Assembly: GCF_001832885.1 (NCBI RefSeq) | Contig: NZ_MKIQ01000028.1 | Location: 1-64,000, forward strand | Direction of reading: 5' to 3' | Source of the DNA: Floricoccus penangensis | Lineage (GTDB): Bacteria > Bacillota > Bacilli > Lactobacillales > Streptococcaceae | Length of the DNA stretch: 64,000 nucleotides | Shown here: positions 46,498-55,507 of the stretch, piece after piece | Numbering within the stretch: position 1 is the stretch's first letter | Layout of the letters: every line of letters starts with the position of its first letter | The notes under the pieces: model-generated | What the model was told of the DNA's origin: nothing | The model's database searches: none | Seen by the model: the letters and a program-made list of their open reading frames with translations, nothing else | Position numbers and translations under genes: made by a program

Positions 46498-47475
46498 TTA
46501 TTTTTCCTCTTCTGGATATACCATTCCCCAGTCATTTCTTAATTTTGTCATTATATCCATCACGTCCTTTGTATAATCAAGATGCATATTATTTTCGATA
46601 CCTGCCACAGCTTCCTCCATATCAGCCACTTCGTACTGCAAAGCTTTTTCCGTATCACCTGCTTTGATTATTTCCTTACTATCGTCAACCACATAAGTGA
46701 TGACAGCTTCTTGACCACGAGGGTATTCATACATTTCAACATATCCTTTTTCAAAAGAGATAGTTGCACGTTTTGGTTGTTTTGCATGAAGAGACAAAAT
46801 AACAGTCGCCATCTCCTCTTCATCATTTTTCAATAAAATGCTAGCTTGCTCATCCACCCCAGTTTCTGCATATTTGACTTGGGATAAAATTTCATTTGGT
46901 TTAGATGTCATGAACCAACGAACGAATGATAATGCATATACTCCGATATCAAGGAGGGCACCACCTGCAAGATTGCGGTTAAAGAACCTATTCGTCATAT
47001 CGTATTCTTTAAAGCTTCCAAAGTTCATTTGAATAAGTCTAAGTTTACCTAATGACCCTGATTCAATTATCTTGTTTAACTCTTTGTAGATAGGCATATG
47101 GAAAATAGTCATGGCCTCTGCCAGAATAAGATTGTTTTCACGTGCTAATTCTATTGCTTCGTCCAATTCATCTGAATTAAGGGTAATTGATTTTTCACAA
47201 AGAACATGTTTCCCTGCCTTTAAAGCCTTTCTCAAATATTCAATGTGGGTGTTATGTGGTGTTGAAATATAAATAATATCTACATTTTCATCCTCAAATA
47301 CATCATCAATATTATCGTAAACTTTTTCAATACCATACTTTTCAGCAAATTCAATACCTTTTGAATGTGTCCTATTAGCAACTGAATATATTTTTTGACC
47401 ACGCGCTTCCAATGCTTGTGCCAATTGATTTGCAATAATTCCTGTACCTAAAGTTGCCCATTTAAAATCTTTCAT
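46498..47475 (-). CDS. Gfo/Idh/MocA-family oxidoreductase
   Basis: 325 aa. N-terminal NAD(P)-binding Rossmann domain (WATLGTGIIANQLAQALE...VANRTHSKGIEFAEKYGI), catalytic EKS motif in GKHVLCEKSITLN, and the GFO_IDH_MocA C-terminal domain (GGALLDIGVYALSFVRWFM). Typical of sugar or cyclitol dehydrogenases; substrate unknown. A perfect 10-bp inverted repeat overlaps its promoter, so it is probably controlled by a dedicated repressor. Confidence 0.92.
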   Translation of the reverse strand: MKDFKWATLGTGIIANQLAQALEARGQKIYSVANRTHSKGIEFAEKYGIEKVYDNIDDVFEDENVDIIYISTPHNTHIEYLRKALKAGKHVLCEKSITLNSDELDEAIELARENNLILAEAMTIFHMPIYKELNKIIESGSLGKLRLIQMNFGSFKEYDMTNRFFNRNLAGGALLDIGVYALSFVRWFMTSKPNEILSQVKYAETGVDEQASILLKNDEEEMATVILSLHAKQPKRATISFEKGYVEMYEYPRGQEAVITYVVDDSKEIIKAGDTEKALQYEVADMEEAVAGIENNMHLDYTKDVMDIMTKLRNDWGMVYPEEEK

Positions 47476-47514
47476 TTAATTAACTTCTTTCTTATTTTGA
47501 TTGATGACTATAAC

Positions 47515-47565
47515 TTCTAATATATTTCTATAAGTAATTATATTAGAAATATTTCCCTTAAACAA
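47515..47565 (-). promoter_or_regulatory. Promoter of the oxidoreductase gene with inverted repeat
   Basis: Minus strand TTGTTT (47560-47565), 17 bp, TATAAT (47537-47542). Perfect inverted repeat TTCTAATATA (47515-47524) and TATATTAGAA (47539-47548), 14 bp apart, covers the -10 and start site. Confidence 0.6.
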
Positions 47566-47567
47566 CA

Positions 47568-47594
47568 AAATGAAACCCGTGGGAGGTTTCATTT
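47568..47594 (-). terminator. Terminator of the nitrilase gene
   Basis: Minus strand AAATGAAACC and GGTTTCATTT around a 7-nt loop, followed by TGTTGTTT; it overlaps the stop codon. Confidence 0.65.
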
Positions 47595-48318
47595 ATTTAA
47601 ATTCAATTATTAAATCTTCATAGGATTCCATTGGTGAATATGCTTCAATATTTCCATCTACAAAATATGTTGACCCACCGTAATCTTGATTTAGATGAGC
47701 TGAATTAATAATTGCAACATTTTTTCCTACTAATAATGTTTGATCAGCATACTCTTTTTGAGCATCCTCTTCCCACTCTTTTTTCGTGTAATCAATGAAT
47801 ACTGGCCAAATATACAAATCTGCTTCAAGATCTGCGTATATTCCTGGATGTTCCCAAAAATCTCCACATAGTCCCAAACCAATTTTTTTACCTTCGTAAT
47901 TAAAGAAGACAGTTTTTGATGAATTATGTAAATAAACAGTTGGATATGCTTCTTGCACTTTCCAGCTTTGCGAAATTCTGCGATAATTAGCCAAAATTTC
48001 TCCATTCTTATCAATTACAATATATGAACTATAAAGTTTACCACTATCTTTTTCAATATATCCAAAAGCGTGACCAATACTATATATCTTAGAATATTCT
48101 TGTAAATCAGTGATAACCTTGTCTTCTATTGATATGGCTCGATTTATATCCTCATTAATATTCCAAGTAAGTCCATCAAAGCCTTGAAGATATGCTTCAC
48201 CAAAACATATAAAATCGATATTTTTATTATGGTACTTTGAAGATATTTCTTGCAAGTTTTTAACATTTACGGAAAGTTGATTATTTAGAAACTGTGCCGA
48301 TGTTAATACTAATTTCAT
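47593..48318 (-). CDS. Carbon-nitrogen hydrolase (nitrilase superfamily)
   Basis: 241 aa. Catalytic triad regions are visible: Glu in FICFGEAYLQGFDG, Lys region YRRISQSWKVQEA and Cys in GKKIGLGLCGDFWEHPG. Acts as an amidase or nitrilase on a small amide; the substrate is not deducible. It lies 9 nt downstream of the acetyltransferase gene, so the two are probably one operon. Confidence 0.88.
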   Translation of the reverse strand: MKLVLTSAQFLNNQLSVNVKNLQEISSKYHNKNIDFICFGEAYLQGFDGLTWNINEDINRAISIEDKVITDLQEYSKIYSIGHAFGYIEKDSGKLYSSYIVIDKNGEILANYRRISQSWKVQEAYPTVYLHNSSKTVFFNYEGKKIGLGLCGDFWEHPGIYADLEADLYIWPVFIDYTKKEWEEDAQKEYADQTLLVGKNVAIINSAHLNQDYGGSTYFVDGNIEAYSPMESYEDLIIEFK

Positions 48319-48327
48319 TTCAATACC

Positions 48328-48795
48328 TCAATTTACATCTTTTAACAGGACCTTCTGATATCCTTTTTTACCAAGGTATTTGACACCTGAGTCTTTGAAT
48401 TCTGTTTTTAGATAAAGACTTATTGCTGAGAGATTTTTTTCATTGACACCTAGTACTACTTGTTTAACTTCAGGAAACTCTTTCTTAACAAATTCAGCAA
48501 GTGATTCAATTGTTTTAGTCGCGTACCCTTTTCTCAAATATTTGCTGTCTGTTGAAAAAGCTCTAAGCAAAAGTGAATCGTTCTCTTCAGTATACTTAAA
48601 TTTATCACTACCTTCGTCTAAAACAAAGAAGCATACCAAGTTATCATCACTATCTAAAGACAAAACTGGGTGATATTTTCTATTATCTACAGATATTTTT
48701 ATTGTATCTATTGGATGGGCAGTATAATATGCATCTTTTAAAAAATAATCACTGACTTTAAAAAAATCACTATCATCATATAATTTTAATTTCAT
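48328..48795 (-). CDS. GNAT-family N-acetyltransferase
   Basis: 155 aa from ATG 48795, which has GGAGGG 5 nt upstream (an in-frame TTG four codons earlier is inside the ribosome site). Contains LRAFSTDSKYLRKGYATKTIESLAEFV, the acetyl-CoA motif, and VVLGVNEKNLSAISLYLKTEFKD. Substrate unknown. Confidence 0.88.
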   Translation of the reverse strand: MKLKLYDDSDFFKVSDYFLKDAYYTAHPIDTIKISVDNRKYHPVLSLDSDDNLVCFFVLDEGSDKFKYTEENDSLLLRAFSTDSKYLRKGYATKTIESLAEFVKKEFPEVKQVVLGVNEKNLSAISLYLKTEFKDSGVKYLGKKGYQKVLLKDVN

Positions 48796-48976
48796 AATAC
48801 CCTCCAAAATAAAAAAACTTGCATATTTGCAAGTATCCCTATATATCTTTCTTTACATATATTATAGCACAAAAAAAAATGAAAAAACAGACGTTACTTT
48901 TTCAGACTTAAGTATATAATGAAGGAATAGGCTATTTTTTATTCACTCATCATTTTTTAATAAAGAGAGGTATAAC

Positions 48977-50602
48977 ATGGAATGTTTTGACCGTAAAATT
49001 CGTACGACCTATAAAGACCTTAAAAAAATTCAGTTTATTAGTTTTATCACAGTTGTATCTCGCTCCCTTCTCAATCTCTATCTTATCTATCAAATACAAA
49101 TAATTATCGATGCTCTTGTTAATCAAGATAAAGATAAACTATTTGGAAATCTAAAATTGGTTTTATTTTCTCTAACTATCTATATAGCAGTTACTTTCCT
49201 GTCTCAATATTTTCTGAGACTATTATTTCAAATGGAAAATTTTTCACTAATAAAATTTCTCTACACAAGTATACTTCATAAGGAAAAAATATATTTTAAC
49301 AGCGTTAAAAATGGTGATATATCTTCTAGAATAATGAATGATAGTTCTAAAATAAGTGAGTGGAATGGTCAAGGTATTATACTTTTTCTTGTACAACTAT
49401 CTACCTTTATATGTACTTTTATTATGATGATTCACTATAACCTATCAATTGCTCTTGTGATTCTTTTCCTGTCACTTTTTTGTTTTTATATTGTTAATAA
49501 AATGGGTAAGAAAATGACTCAATATAGTGTAAAAGACCAGGAACTTACTGGTCAACTTAATCAAGATATACTTGAGAGTTTACAGGGTATAAATGACATA
49601 AAGCAGTTAAAAAAAGAAGACTTTTTCTCTAATAAAATTAGTAAAAGAATCGATAATGAAAAAATCCCAGTCAACAAGAAAATATCTTTTTATTTTGCCA
49701 TGTATGTTGGTACTTCTATTATCATCGCTTTTATATTACCAATCATTGCAGTTATTATGGCTAGCCTTTACGTTGCTAATGGAACAATGACCGTTGGATC
49801 AATTATGGCAGTCTACAGTCTTACTGGTCAACTTGATACGCCAATTCGAGTCATATCTGATTCCATAAATAAAAGAAAAACTGCTATAAAAATGCAAAAT
49901 AGGGTCAAAGAATTTTATGATTATCAAGAACAAAATATAGATTCAACTACAGCCCCCGATGATTTTAAACAACTTAACTTTTCAAGTGATTATTTTTCCT
50001 TTATAAATGATCAACCAATACTTAAAAATATAAATTTTATTATTAAAAAAGGAGAAAGTATCTTAGTCAAAGGAAAAAGCGGAGTTGGAAAATCAACACT
50101 CGCAAATTTATTAATGACTGATGTTTATGAAAAGCGCTTCTCGGGACAAATTGAATGGAATAATTCTTCAATTTTCTCATTCAATAAACAAGACTATTAT
50201 TCAAAAATATTAAAATCTCAGCAAGATGCGTTTATCTTTCAAGGAACAATAAGGGAAAATATTTTACTAGATGATAATTTCACTGACAATGAGCTTAAGG
50301 AAATTATAAAAGTATGCCAGCTTGATGAACTTATTGAGGACAAGGGAGAAGATTTCATTTTGTCAGAAAATGGAAATAATATTAGTGGTGGACAAAAGCA
50401 AAGAATTGAACTTGCGCGTATACTTATTCGCAAGCCACAGTTTATTATTCTTGACGAACCAACAAGTGCTCTTAACCGAGAACTTGCTCAAAAATTTATT
50501 TATCAATTAAATATATACTTACAAAAATACCAAATGACTTCTCTCATTATAAGCCATGGTAATGACTTTGACGAATACATTAGTCAGAAAATATTGCTAT
50601 AA
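48977..50602 (+). CDS. ABC exporter with fused membrane and ATPase domains
   Basis: 541 aa. Six membrane helices in the first ~290 residues (ABC type-1 fold), then an ATPase: GKSGVGKST (Walker A), ISGGQKQRIELARIL (signature), FIILDEPTSALN (Walker B). The D-loop Asp (SALD) is Asn here. Half-transporter, expected to form a homodimer. No partner half, bacteriocin or immunity gene is adjacent, so the cargo is unknown. AGAGGT precedes ATG; TATAAT at 48915-48920 lacks a good -35. Confidence 0.88.
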   Translation: MECFDRKIRTTYKDLKKIQFISFITVVSRSLLNLYLIYQIQIIIDALVNQDKDKLFGNLKLVLFSLTIYIAVTFLSQYFLRLLFQMENFSLIKFLYTSILHKEKIYFNSVKNGDISSRIMNDSSKISEWNGQGIILFLVQLSTFICTFIMMIHYNLSIALVILFLSLFCFYIVNKMGKKMTQYSVKDQELTGQLNQDILESLQGINDIKQLKKEDFFSNKISKRIDNEKIPVNKKISFYFAMYVGTSIIIAFILPIIAVIMASLYVANGTMTVGSIMAVYSLTGQLDTPIRVISDSINKRKTAIKMQNRVKEFYDYQEQNIDSTTAPDDFKQLNFSSDYFSFINDQPILKNINFIIKKGESILVKGKSGVGKSTLANLLMTDVYEKRFSGQIEWNNSSIFSFNKQDYYSKILKSQQDAFIFQGTIRENILLDDNFTDNELKEIIKVCQLDELIEDKGEDFILSENGNNISGGQKQRIELARILIRKPQFIILDEPTSALNRELAQKFIYQLNIYLQKYQMTSLIISHGNDFDEYISQKILL

Positions 50603-50606
50603 ATAT

Positions 50607-50640
50607 AACAAAAAAACAGTCCCCCAACTGTTTTTTTGTT
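50607..50640. terminator. Bidirectional terminator between the ABC exporter gene and yozE
   Basis: AACAAAAAAACAGT and ACTGTTTTTTTGTT around a 6-nt loop. Confidence 0.92.
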
Positions 50641-50854
50641 AACTTTCTATATACTCTTGCCAAATTTCATCAAATTTACTTAAATTAAATGAAAATTCAG
50701 CATGGGTCTCCAGATAATTGCTCACTTCCTCAAAATTAGATGACTGTCTTGGAAATGCAATATCGTTAAAAACTAAGTTCGCAAGTTTTGTGACATCATC
50801 TACTTCCTTGTGAACTTTTTTTGCCATCAAAAATTGATAAAAACTTTTCCCCAT
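50639..50854 (-). CDS. YozE-family (SAM-like) protein
   Basis: 71 aa. Matches the small YozE_SAM_like family: SFYQFLMAKKV at the start, LANLVFNDIAFPRQSSNFEEVSNYLE in the middle. Function unknown. It starts 3 nt after the msrA stop and is the last gene of a cvfB-msrA-yozE run. Confidence 0.9.
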   Translation of the reverse strand: MGKSFYQFLMAKKVHKEVDDVTKLANLVFNDIAFPRQSSNFEEVSNYLETHAEFSFNLSKFDEIWQEYIES

Positions 50855-50857
50855 TAA

Positions 50858-51370
50858 TTACCCCCATTTTTGTTTTAAGAAATCATGTCTTAGACCACTA
50901 GATAGGGCATATCGTAAAGGATCTTTTTTATAAAAAGCTTGATGATATTCTTCAGCAGGATAGAAAGTTTGAGCAGGCTCAATTGTTGTTACAATTGGTT
51001 TATCAAAACGACCAGACTCTTGTAATTCTTTCTTACTTTCTTCTGCAATTTCTTTTTGTCTCTCATTTTCATAGAAAATAACCGGACGGTAGTTATCACC
51101 GCGATCTTGAAATTGTCCAAAAGCATCAGTTGGATCAGTTTGTTGCCAATATAGTTCTACTAAGTCCTTATAGTCAATAATTTCGTTATCAAAAATTATT
51201 TCTACTGCTTCAGTATGCCCAGTCTTATGTGTCAATACATCTTCATAAGTTGGATTGGCAGTAGTACCTCCAGTGTAGCCTGAAAGTACACTAATAATAC
51301 CATCTTGTTCTTCAAAAGGTTGAACCATACACCAGAAGCAACCACCAGCAAATATTGCACGTTCTTTCAT
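50858..51370 (-). CDS. msrA: Peptide-methionine (S)-S-oxide reductase
   Basis: 170 aa. Active-site [14 protein letters not shown] with the nucleophilic Cys11, [15 protein letters not shown], and C-terminal [11 protein letters not shown]. Reduces methionine-S-sulfoxide in proteins using thioredoxin. No MsrB domain fused. Downstream of cvfB. Confidence 0.96.
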   Translation of the reverse strand: MKERAIFAGGCFWCMVQPFEEQDGIISVLSGYTGGTTANPTYEDVLTHKTGHTEAVEIIFDNEIIDYKDLVELYWQQTDPTDAFGQFQDRGDNYRPVIFYENERQKEIAEESKKELQESGRFDKPIVTTIEPAQTFYPAEEYHQAFYKKDPLRYALSSGLRHDFLKQKWG

Positions 51371-51431
51371 AATACTATATTCCTCCTATAAATTTAAAGC
51401 ATGGATATATAATAACAAAAACTTTTAATAA

Positions 51432-52310
51432 TTACTCAGCTGAAGTTGGTTGATTAGCAATTAGTTCAGTTCCAAACTCATCTTGTTTTATTTTTTTAGC
51501 CTTCATAAGACCACCTAGTGCCTTCTTGAATTGACCTTTACTGATTCCAAAAGTTGCCTTGATATCATCAGGTGAACTTTTATCATTTAGAGACATGAAT
51601 CCTCCAGCACCTTCAAGGTAAGCTAAAATCATTTGTCCATCGTTATCTAACATCTCATGCGAACGAGGTTTAATACTGAGGTTTAAAGCCTTATCTACGT
51701 CACGATAACCAATAACTCGTACATTTAGTTCTTCACCTAAACGGGGCTCTGAGAAACGTTCTGATGGGTGAATAAAACCAAGCATATTATTCTCTGGAAG
51801 ATAAACAAATGTACCTGATAGTTTCAAACGATAAACAATCGCTTTTAAGTCCTGGTCTTGCATATTGTTATATGCTCTACCTGCGACTCCTCTAAATACT
51901 TCATTATCAGCAAGTGTTGCCCAAATTCTATCTTTAGCATCTACGTCAAGTTTAACATATAATTTATCATCAACTTTTGGCCATAGATTTTTTAACTCTG
52001 GCAAATTATCTAATGAAATAACTACATCCTTATCAGGTAAGCCAATATTTACGAATACACCAAGGTCTTTTCGTACGTCAGTAACAGTACCCCAACCGTA
52101 ATTCTCACGACTAGCAGTTGGCAATACTGTTGTAGCTTTTGGTTTTTGTTTCTTATCAGTATAGATAAAGACCTTAACAGCATCACCTATTCCATGTTCA
52201 CCTTCTGACTTATCGAGTAATATAGTTTGTCCATTTTTTTGCAAAAAGTAACTTTGTTCATTCTCTCCAGTAACAATTGCTGTTACCTGAGTTGCTAGTA
52301 ATTCATTCAT
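51432..52310 (-). CDS. cvfB: CvfB/YitL-family S1-domain RNA-binding protein
   Basis: 292 aa from ATG 52310 (AAAGGAGG 7 nt upstream; upstream in-frame codons belong to the leader). Three S1-like segments (QVTAIVTGENEQSYFLQKNG, GWGTVTDVRKDLGVFVNIGLPDKDVVIS, ENNMLGFIHPSERFSEPRLGEELNVRVIGY) and a C-terminal winged helix (TFGISKGQFKKALGGLMKAKKI). Homologues affect virulence factor expression through RNA binding. Confidence 0.92.
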   Translation of the reverse strand: MNELLATQVTAIVTGENEQSYFLQKNGQTILLDKSEGEHGIGDAVKVFIYTDKKQKPKATTVLPTASRENYGWGTVTDVRKDLGVFVNIGLPDKDVVISLDNLPELKNLWPKVDDKLYVKLDVDAKDRIWATLADNEVFRGVAGRAYNNMQDQDLKAIVYRLKLSGTFVYLPENNMLGFIHPSERFSEPRLGEELNVRVIGYRDVDKALNLSIKPRSHEMLDNDGQMILAYLEGAGGFMSLNDKSSPDDIKATFGISKGQFKKALGGLMKAKKIKQDEFGTELIANQPTSAE

Positions 52311-52329
52311 TAGCATTCCTCCTTTGTGG

Positions 52330-52356
52330 AAAAAAGACTGGGCAAGCCCCAGCCTT
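52330..52356 (-). terminator. Terminator of frr
   Basis: Minus strand AAGGCTGGG, 5-nt loop, CCCAGTCTT followed by a T run. Confidence 0.85.
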
Positions 52357-52371
52357 CTCAATTAATTTCGA

Positions 52372-52929
52372 CTATACGTCTAGTAATTCTGTTTCTTTAT
52401 CTTTTGTTAATTTATCGATTTTTTCAACAGATTTATCAGTAAGATTTTGAATATCTTTTTCTAATCCGCGAAGTTCATCTTCAGTGATTTCTTTATTTTT
52501 TTCTTGTCTCTTAGCAGTATCCATTGCATCACGGCGAATGTTACGAACTGCAACCTTAGCACCTTCAGCAACTTTTTTAACTTCTTTAGCTAAGTCTTTA
52601 CGACGTTCTTCAGTAAGTTGTGGAATAACTAAACGAATCATAGTACCATCTGATTGAGGAGTAATACCTAGATCAGATGCATTGATTGCATGTTCTACAT
52701 CTTTGATTGAAGATTTGTCAAAAGGTGTAACGATAAGTACACGTGCTTCTGGAATTGAAATTGAAGCTAATTGATTTAATGGAGTTGGTGCTCCATAATA
52801 TTCAACTTGAATACGATCTAAAAGACTTGCATTTGCACGACCAGCACGAATACTTCCAAATTCACGAAGTAAACTAGCTTCTGATTGCTCCATTCTTTCT
52901 TTAGCAGTTGTTAAAATTTCATTTGACAT
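52372..52929 (-). CDS. frr: Ribosome recycling factor
   Basis: 185 aa. Full-length [49 protein letters not shown] and [23 protein letters not shown]-type helical region. Splits post-termination ribosomes with EF-G. Downstream of pyrH with a ~100-nt gap, the usual Firmicute order. AGGAG precedes ATG. Confidence 0.97.
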   Translation of the reverse strand: MSNEILTTAKERMEQSEASLLREFGSIRAGRANASLLDRIQVEYYGAPTPLNQLASISIPEARVLIVTPFDKSSIKDVEHAINASDLGITPQSDGTMIRLVIPQLTEERRKDLAKEVKKVAEGAKVAVRNIRRDAMDTAKRQEKNKEITEDELRGLEKDIQNLTDKSVEKIDKLTKDKETELLDV

Positions 52930-53029
52930 TTTTATTAAATTTCTCCTGTTAAATTTTATTATTTATTTTTAATTAGAATCAATAAGTCAATTAGCTTTTT
53001 TTATTCAAAGCTATATTAACTAATATATT

Positions 53030-53746
53030 TTAATCTACAGTTGTTCCGATATTTTCACCAAGAACTGCGCGACGAATATTTCCTTCTTCGTTTAAATTAA
53101 ATACTACTAAAGGAATATCATTATCCATAGATAAAGTACTTGCTGTTGAATCCATAACTTGTAATCCTTTAGAGATTACATCCATATGAGTTAGGTGCTC
53201 AAATTTAGTTGCATTTTCATCTTTATTTGGATCTGCGTTGTAAACACCATCAACACCATTTTTAGCCATTAAGATTACATCCGCATTAATTTCAGCAGCA
53301 CGTAGCGCACTTGTTGTATCTGTTGAAAAGTATGGGTTACCAGTTCCACCAGCAAAGATTACAACACGATTTTTTTCCAAGTGACGTTCGGCACGACGAC
53401 GGATATATGGCTCAGCGATTTGACGCATATCGATTGAAGACTGAACTCGAGTTGGTACACCTTCATTTTCAAGTGTGTCTTGAAGCGCTAAAGCATTCAT
53501 GATTGTTGCAAGCATCCCCATATAGTCAGCTTGAGCACGTTCCATACCAAGGCTAGCCCCAGTTTGGCCTCGCCAGATATTTCCGCCACCAACAACAATA
53601 GCAATTTCAACACCTAAGTCATGAACTTCTTTTAATTCTTGAGCAATTCCTTTTACAACGATTGGGTTAATTCCAAATCCTTGTTCACCAGCTAATGCTT
53701 CTCCACTAAGTTTCAATACAACACGTTTATATTTTGGCTCTACCAT
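53030..53746 (-). CDS. pyrH: Uridylate kinase
   Basis: 238 aa from ATG 53746 (AGGAG upstream; matches family start [20 protein letters not shown]). Amino-acid-kinase fold with [30 protein letters not shown] and [16 protein letters not shown]. Phosphorylates UMP to UDP; hexameric and allosterically regulated in known bacteria. Confidence 0.96.
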   Translation of the reverse strand: MVEPKYKRVVLKLSGEALAGEQGFGINPIVVKGIAQELKEVHDLGVEIAIVVGGGNIWRGQTGASLGMERAQADYMGMLATIMNALALQDTLENEGVPTRVQSSIDMRQIAEPYIRRRAERHLEKNRVVIFAGGTGNPYFSTDTTSALRAAEINADVILMAKNGVDGVYNADPNKDENATKFEHLTHMDVISKGLQVMDSTASTLSMDNDIPLVVFNLNEEGNIRRAVLGENIGTTVD

Positions 53747-53799
53747 TACACTCTCCTGTACAAAATTTATCACTTTATAATAACATATTTTTCATAGAA

Positions 53800-53831
53800 A
53801 ATCACACTAAGTTGCATTACTTAATGTGATT
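53800..53831 (-). terminator. Probable terminator between treA and pyrH
   Basis: AATCACACTAAG (53800-53811) pairs with CTTAATGTGATT (53820-53831), 8-nt loop; on the minus strand the following U run is interrupted (TTTCTATG). Confidence 0.6.
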
Positions 53832-53840
53832 AATATTTTT

Positions 53841-55454
53841 TTATTTACTGAAAATAGCAATTGATTGATAGGGAGCAAGTTTTCCTGCTTCATATTCATC
53901 ATAATTGTTAGTTAAGATTTCTCCACCTACAAATTCTTCTGGTAACTCAATCTCAACTTCTTCATTTGCAAATGAATTTGCAACAAATAATTTTTTATCT
54001 CCATATTCTCTAATGAAGGCATATACATTAGGACTATCTTTTAAGGCGGCCTTATAAGTTCCTTCAGAGATAATCGCTTTATCTTTTCTCAACTTGATTA
54101 AATCCTTATAGAAGTTAAGAATTTCGCCTTCTTTATCAGCCTCAACATTGATATCAACATGATTTCCAGTTGCTAACCACGGTGTCCCAGTTGAGAAACC
54201 TGCATTTGCTGTTTCATCCCATTGCATAGGTGTACGAGAATTATCACGTGATTTGGCTTGAATTGTCTTGAAGGCATCTGTAGCTGATTTTCCATCTTCT
54301 TCAGTCATAATACGATATGCATTGATTGATTCAACATCAACATAATCTTCCATTGAATCAAAATCAGGGTCAATCATTCCAATCTCTTCTCCCATGTAGA
54401 TATAAGGAGTCCCACGACTTAAATGAATTGCTGCCGCAAGCATAGTTGCACCTTTAACTCGGAAGTTTTTTACATCAACAAAACGATTAAGTGCACGAGG
54501 TTGGTCATGATTATTCCAAAATAGTGCGTTCCAACCATCTCCTTCTGACATCTCTTCTCCCCATGTATGGAAAAGATTTTTCAGCTCTTCAAAGTCAAAT
54601 GATTTTGTAGTCCACTTTTGTCCATTTTCATAGTCAACTTTAAGATGATGGAAGTTAAATGCCATAGATAATTCATGACGATCTGGACGAGTATATAGTA
54701 TACAGTTTTCAATAGTTGTTGAAGACATTTCACCAACAGTAATACTTTCTGGGTCCTGACCAAATGTTGTCAGATTTAGATCACGTAAATATTCATGAGT
54801 AATTGGCTTATCAGTATATTCTGGTTTACCATCATTATTTGAATTATTTTTTAATGCTTGGTCTTTACCAATTAAATTAATTACATCAAAACGGAATCCA
54901 TGCACACCTTTTGCACGCCAGAAATTAACTACATCATACAATTCTTTTCGTACATTGGGATTACGCCAATTAAGATCGGCTTGTGTAATATCAAACAAAT
55001 GTAAATAGTATTTTCCCGTATCACCGAAAGGTGCCCAGGCATTCCCACCAAATTTACTAACCCAGTCTGTAGGTTCATCTCTTAAAATAAAGAAATCTTG
55101 ATAGTATTTATCTCCTGCAAGTGCCTTTTTAAACCACTCATGGTGAGTTGATACGTGGTTAAGTACCATATCAAGCATTATATCTATATTTCTTTTCTTA
55201 GCTTCTGCTACCAACTCTTCAAAATCATCCATTGTTCCAAAATCTGGATTAATGGCTACATAATCTGCTATGTCGTAACCATTGTCATACTGAGGGCTCG
55301 GATAGATTGGATTGAGCCAAAGCATGTCTACACCTAAGTCTTGAAGATAATCTAGTTTTTGGATGATACCCTGTAAATCACCAACACCTGAACCTGTTGT
55401 ATCTAAATACGACTTCGGATAAATTTGATAAATTACTTTGTCTTTAAACGTCAT
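53841..55454 (-). CDS. treA: Trehalose-6-phosphate hydrolase (GH13)
   Basis: 537 aa. GH13 alpha-glucosidase: NPIYPSPQYDNGYDIADY, DMVLNHVS, nucleophile Asp190 in GFRFDVINLI, general acid Glu242 in TVGEMSS, and NHDQPRALNRF. Splits trehalose 6-phosphate to glucose and glucose 6-phosphate. Specificity rests on its position directly behind the trehalose PTS gene and TreR. Confidence 0.94.
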   Translation of the reverse strand: MTFKDKVIYQIYPKSYLDTTGSGVGDLQGIIQKLDYLQDLGVDMLWLNPIYPSPQYDNGYDIADYVAINPDFGTMDDFEELVAEAKKRNIDIMLDMVLNHVSTHHEWFKKALAGDKYYQDFFILRDEPTDWVSKFGGNAWAPFGDTGKYYLHLFDITQADLNWRNPNVRKELYDVVNFWRAKGVHGFRFDVINLIGKDQALKNNSNNDGKPEYTDKPITHEYLRDLNLTTFGQDPESITVGEMSSTTIENCILYTRPDRHELSMAFNFHHLKVDYENGQKWTTKSFDFEELKNLFHTWGEEMSEGDGWNALFWNNHDQPRALNRFVDVKNFRVKGATMLAAAIHLSRGTPYIYMGEEIGMIDPDFDSMEDYVDVESINAYRIMTEEDGKSATDAFKTIQAKSRDNSRTPMQWDETANAGFSTGTPWLATGNHVDINVEADKEGEILNFYKDLIKLRKDKAIISEGTYKAALKDSPNVYAFIREYGDKKLFVANSFANEEVEIELPEEFVGGEILTNNYDEYEAGKLAPYQSIAIFSK

Positions 55455-55482
55455 TATATTTCCTTTCTCTTAAATACAAAAG

Positions 55483-55502
55483 TAGGGCTAGATTCAGCCC
55501 TA
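55483..55502 (-). other. Hairpin between treP and treA
   Basis: TAGGGCT/AGCCCTA with a 6-nt loop, followed on the minus strand by CTTTTG. Too weak a U run for full termination; could reduce treA expression or protect the treP mRNA end. Confidence 0.55.
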
Positions 55503-55507
55503 TTTTT

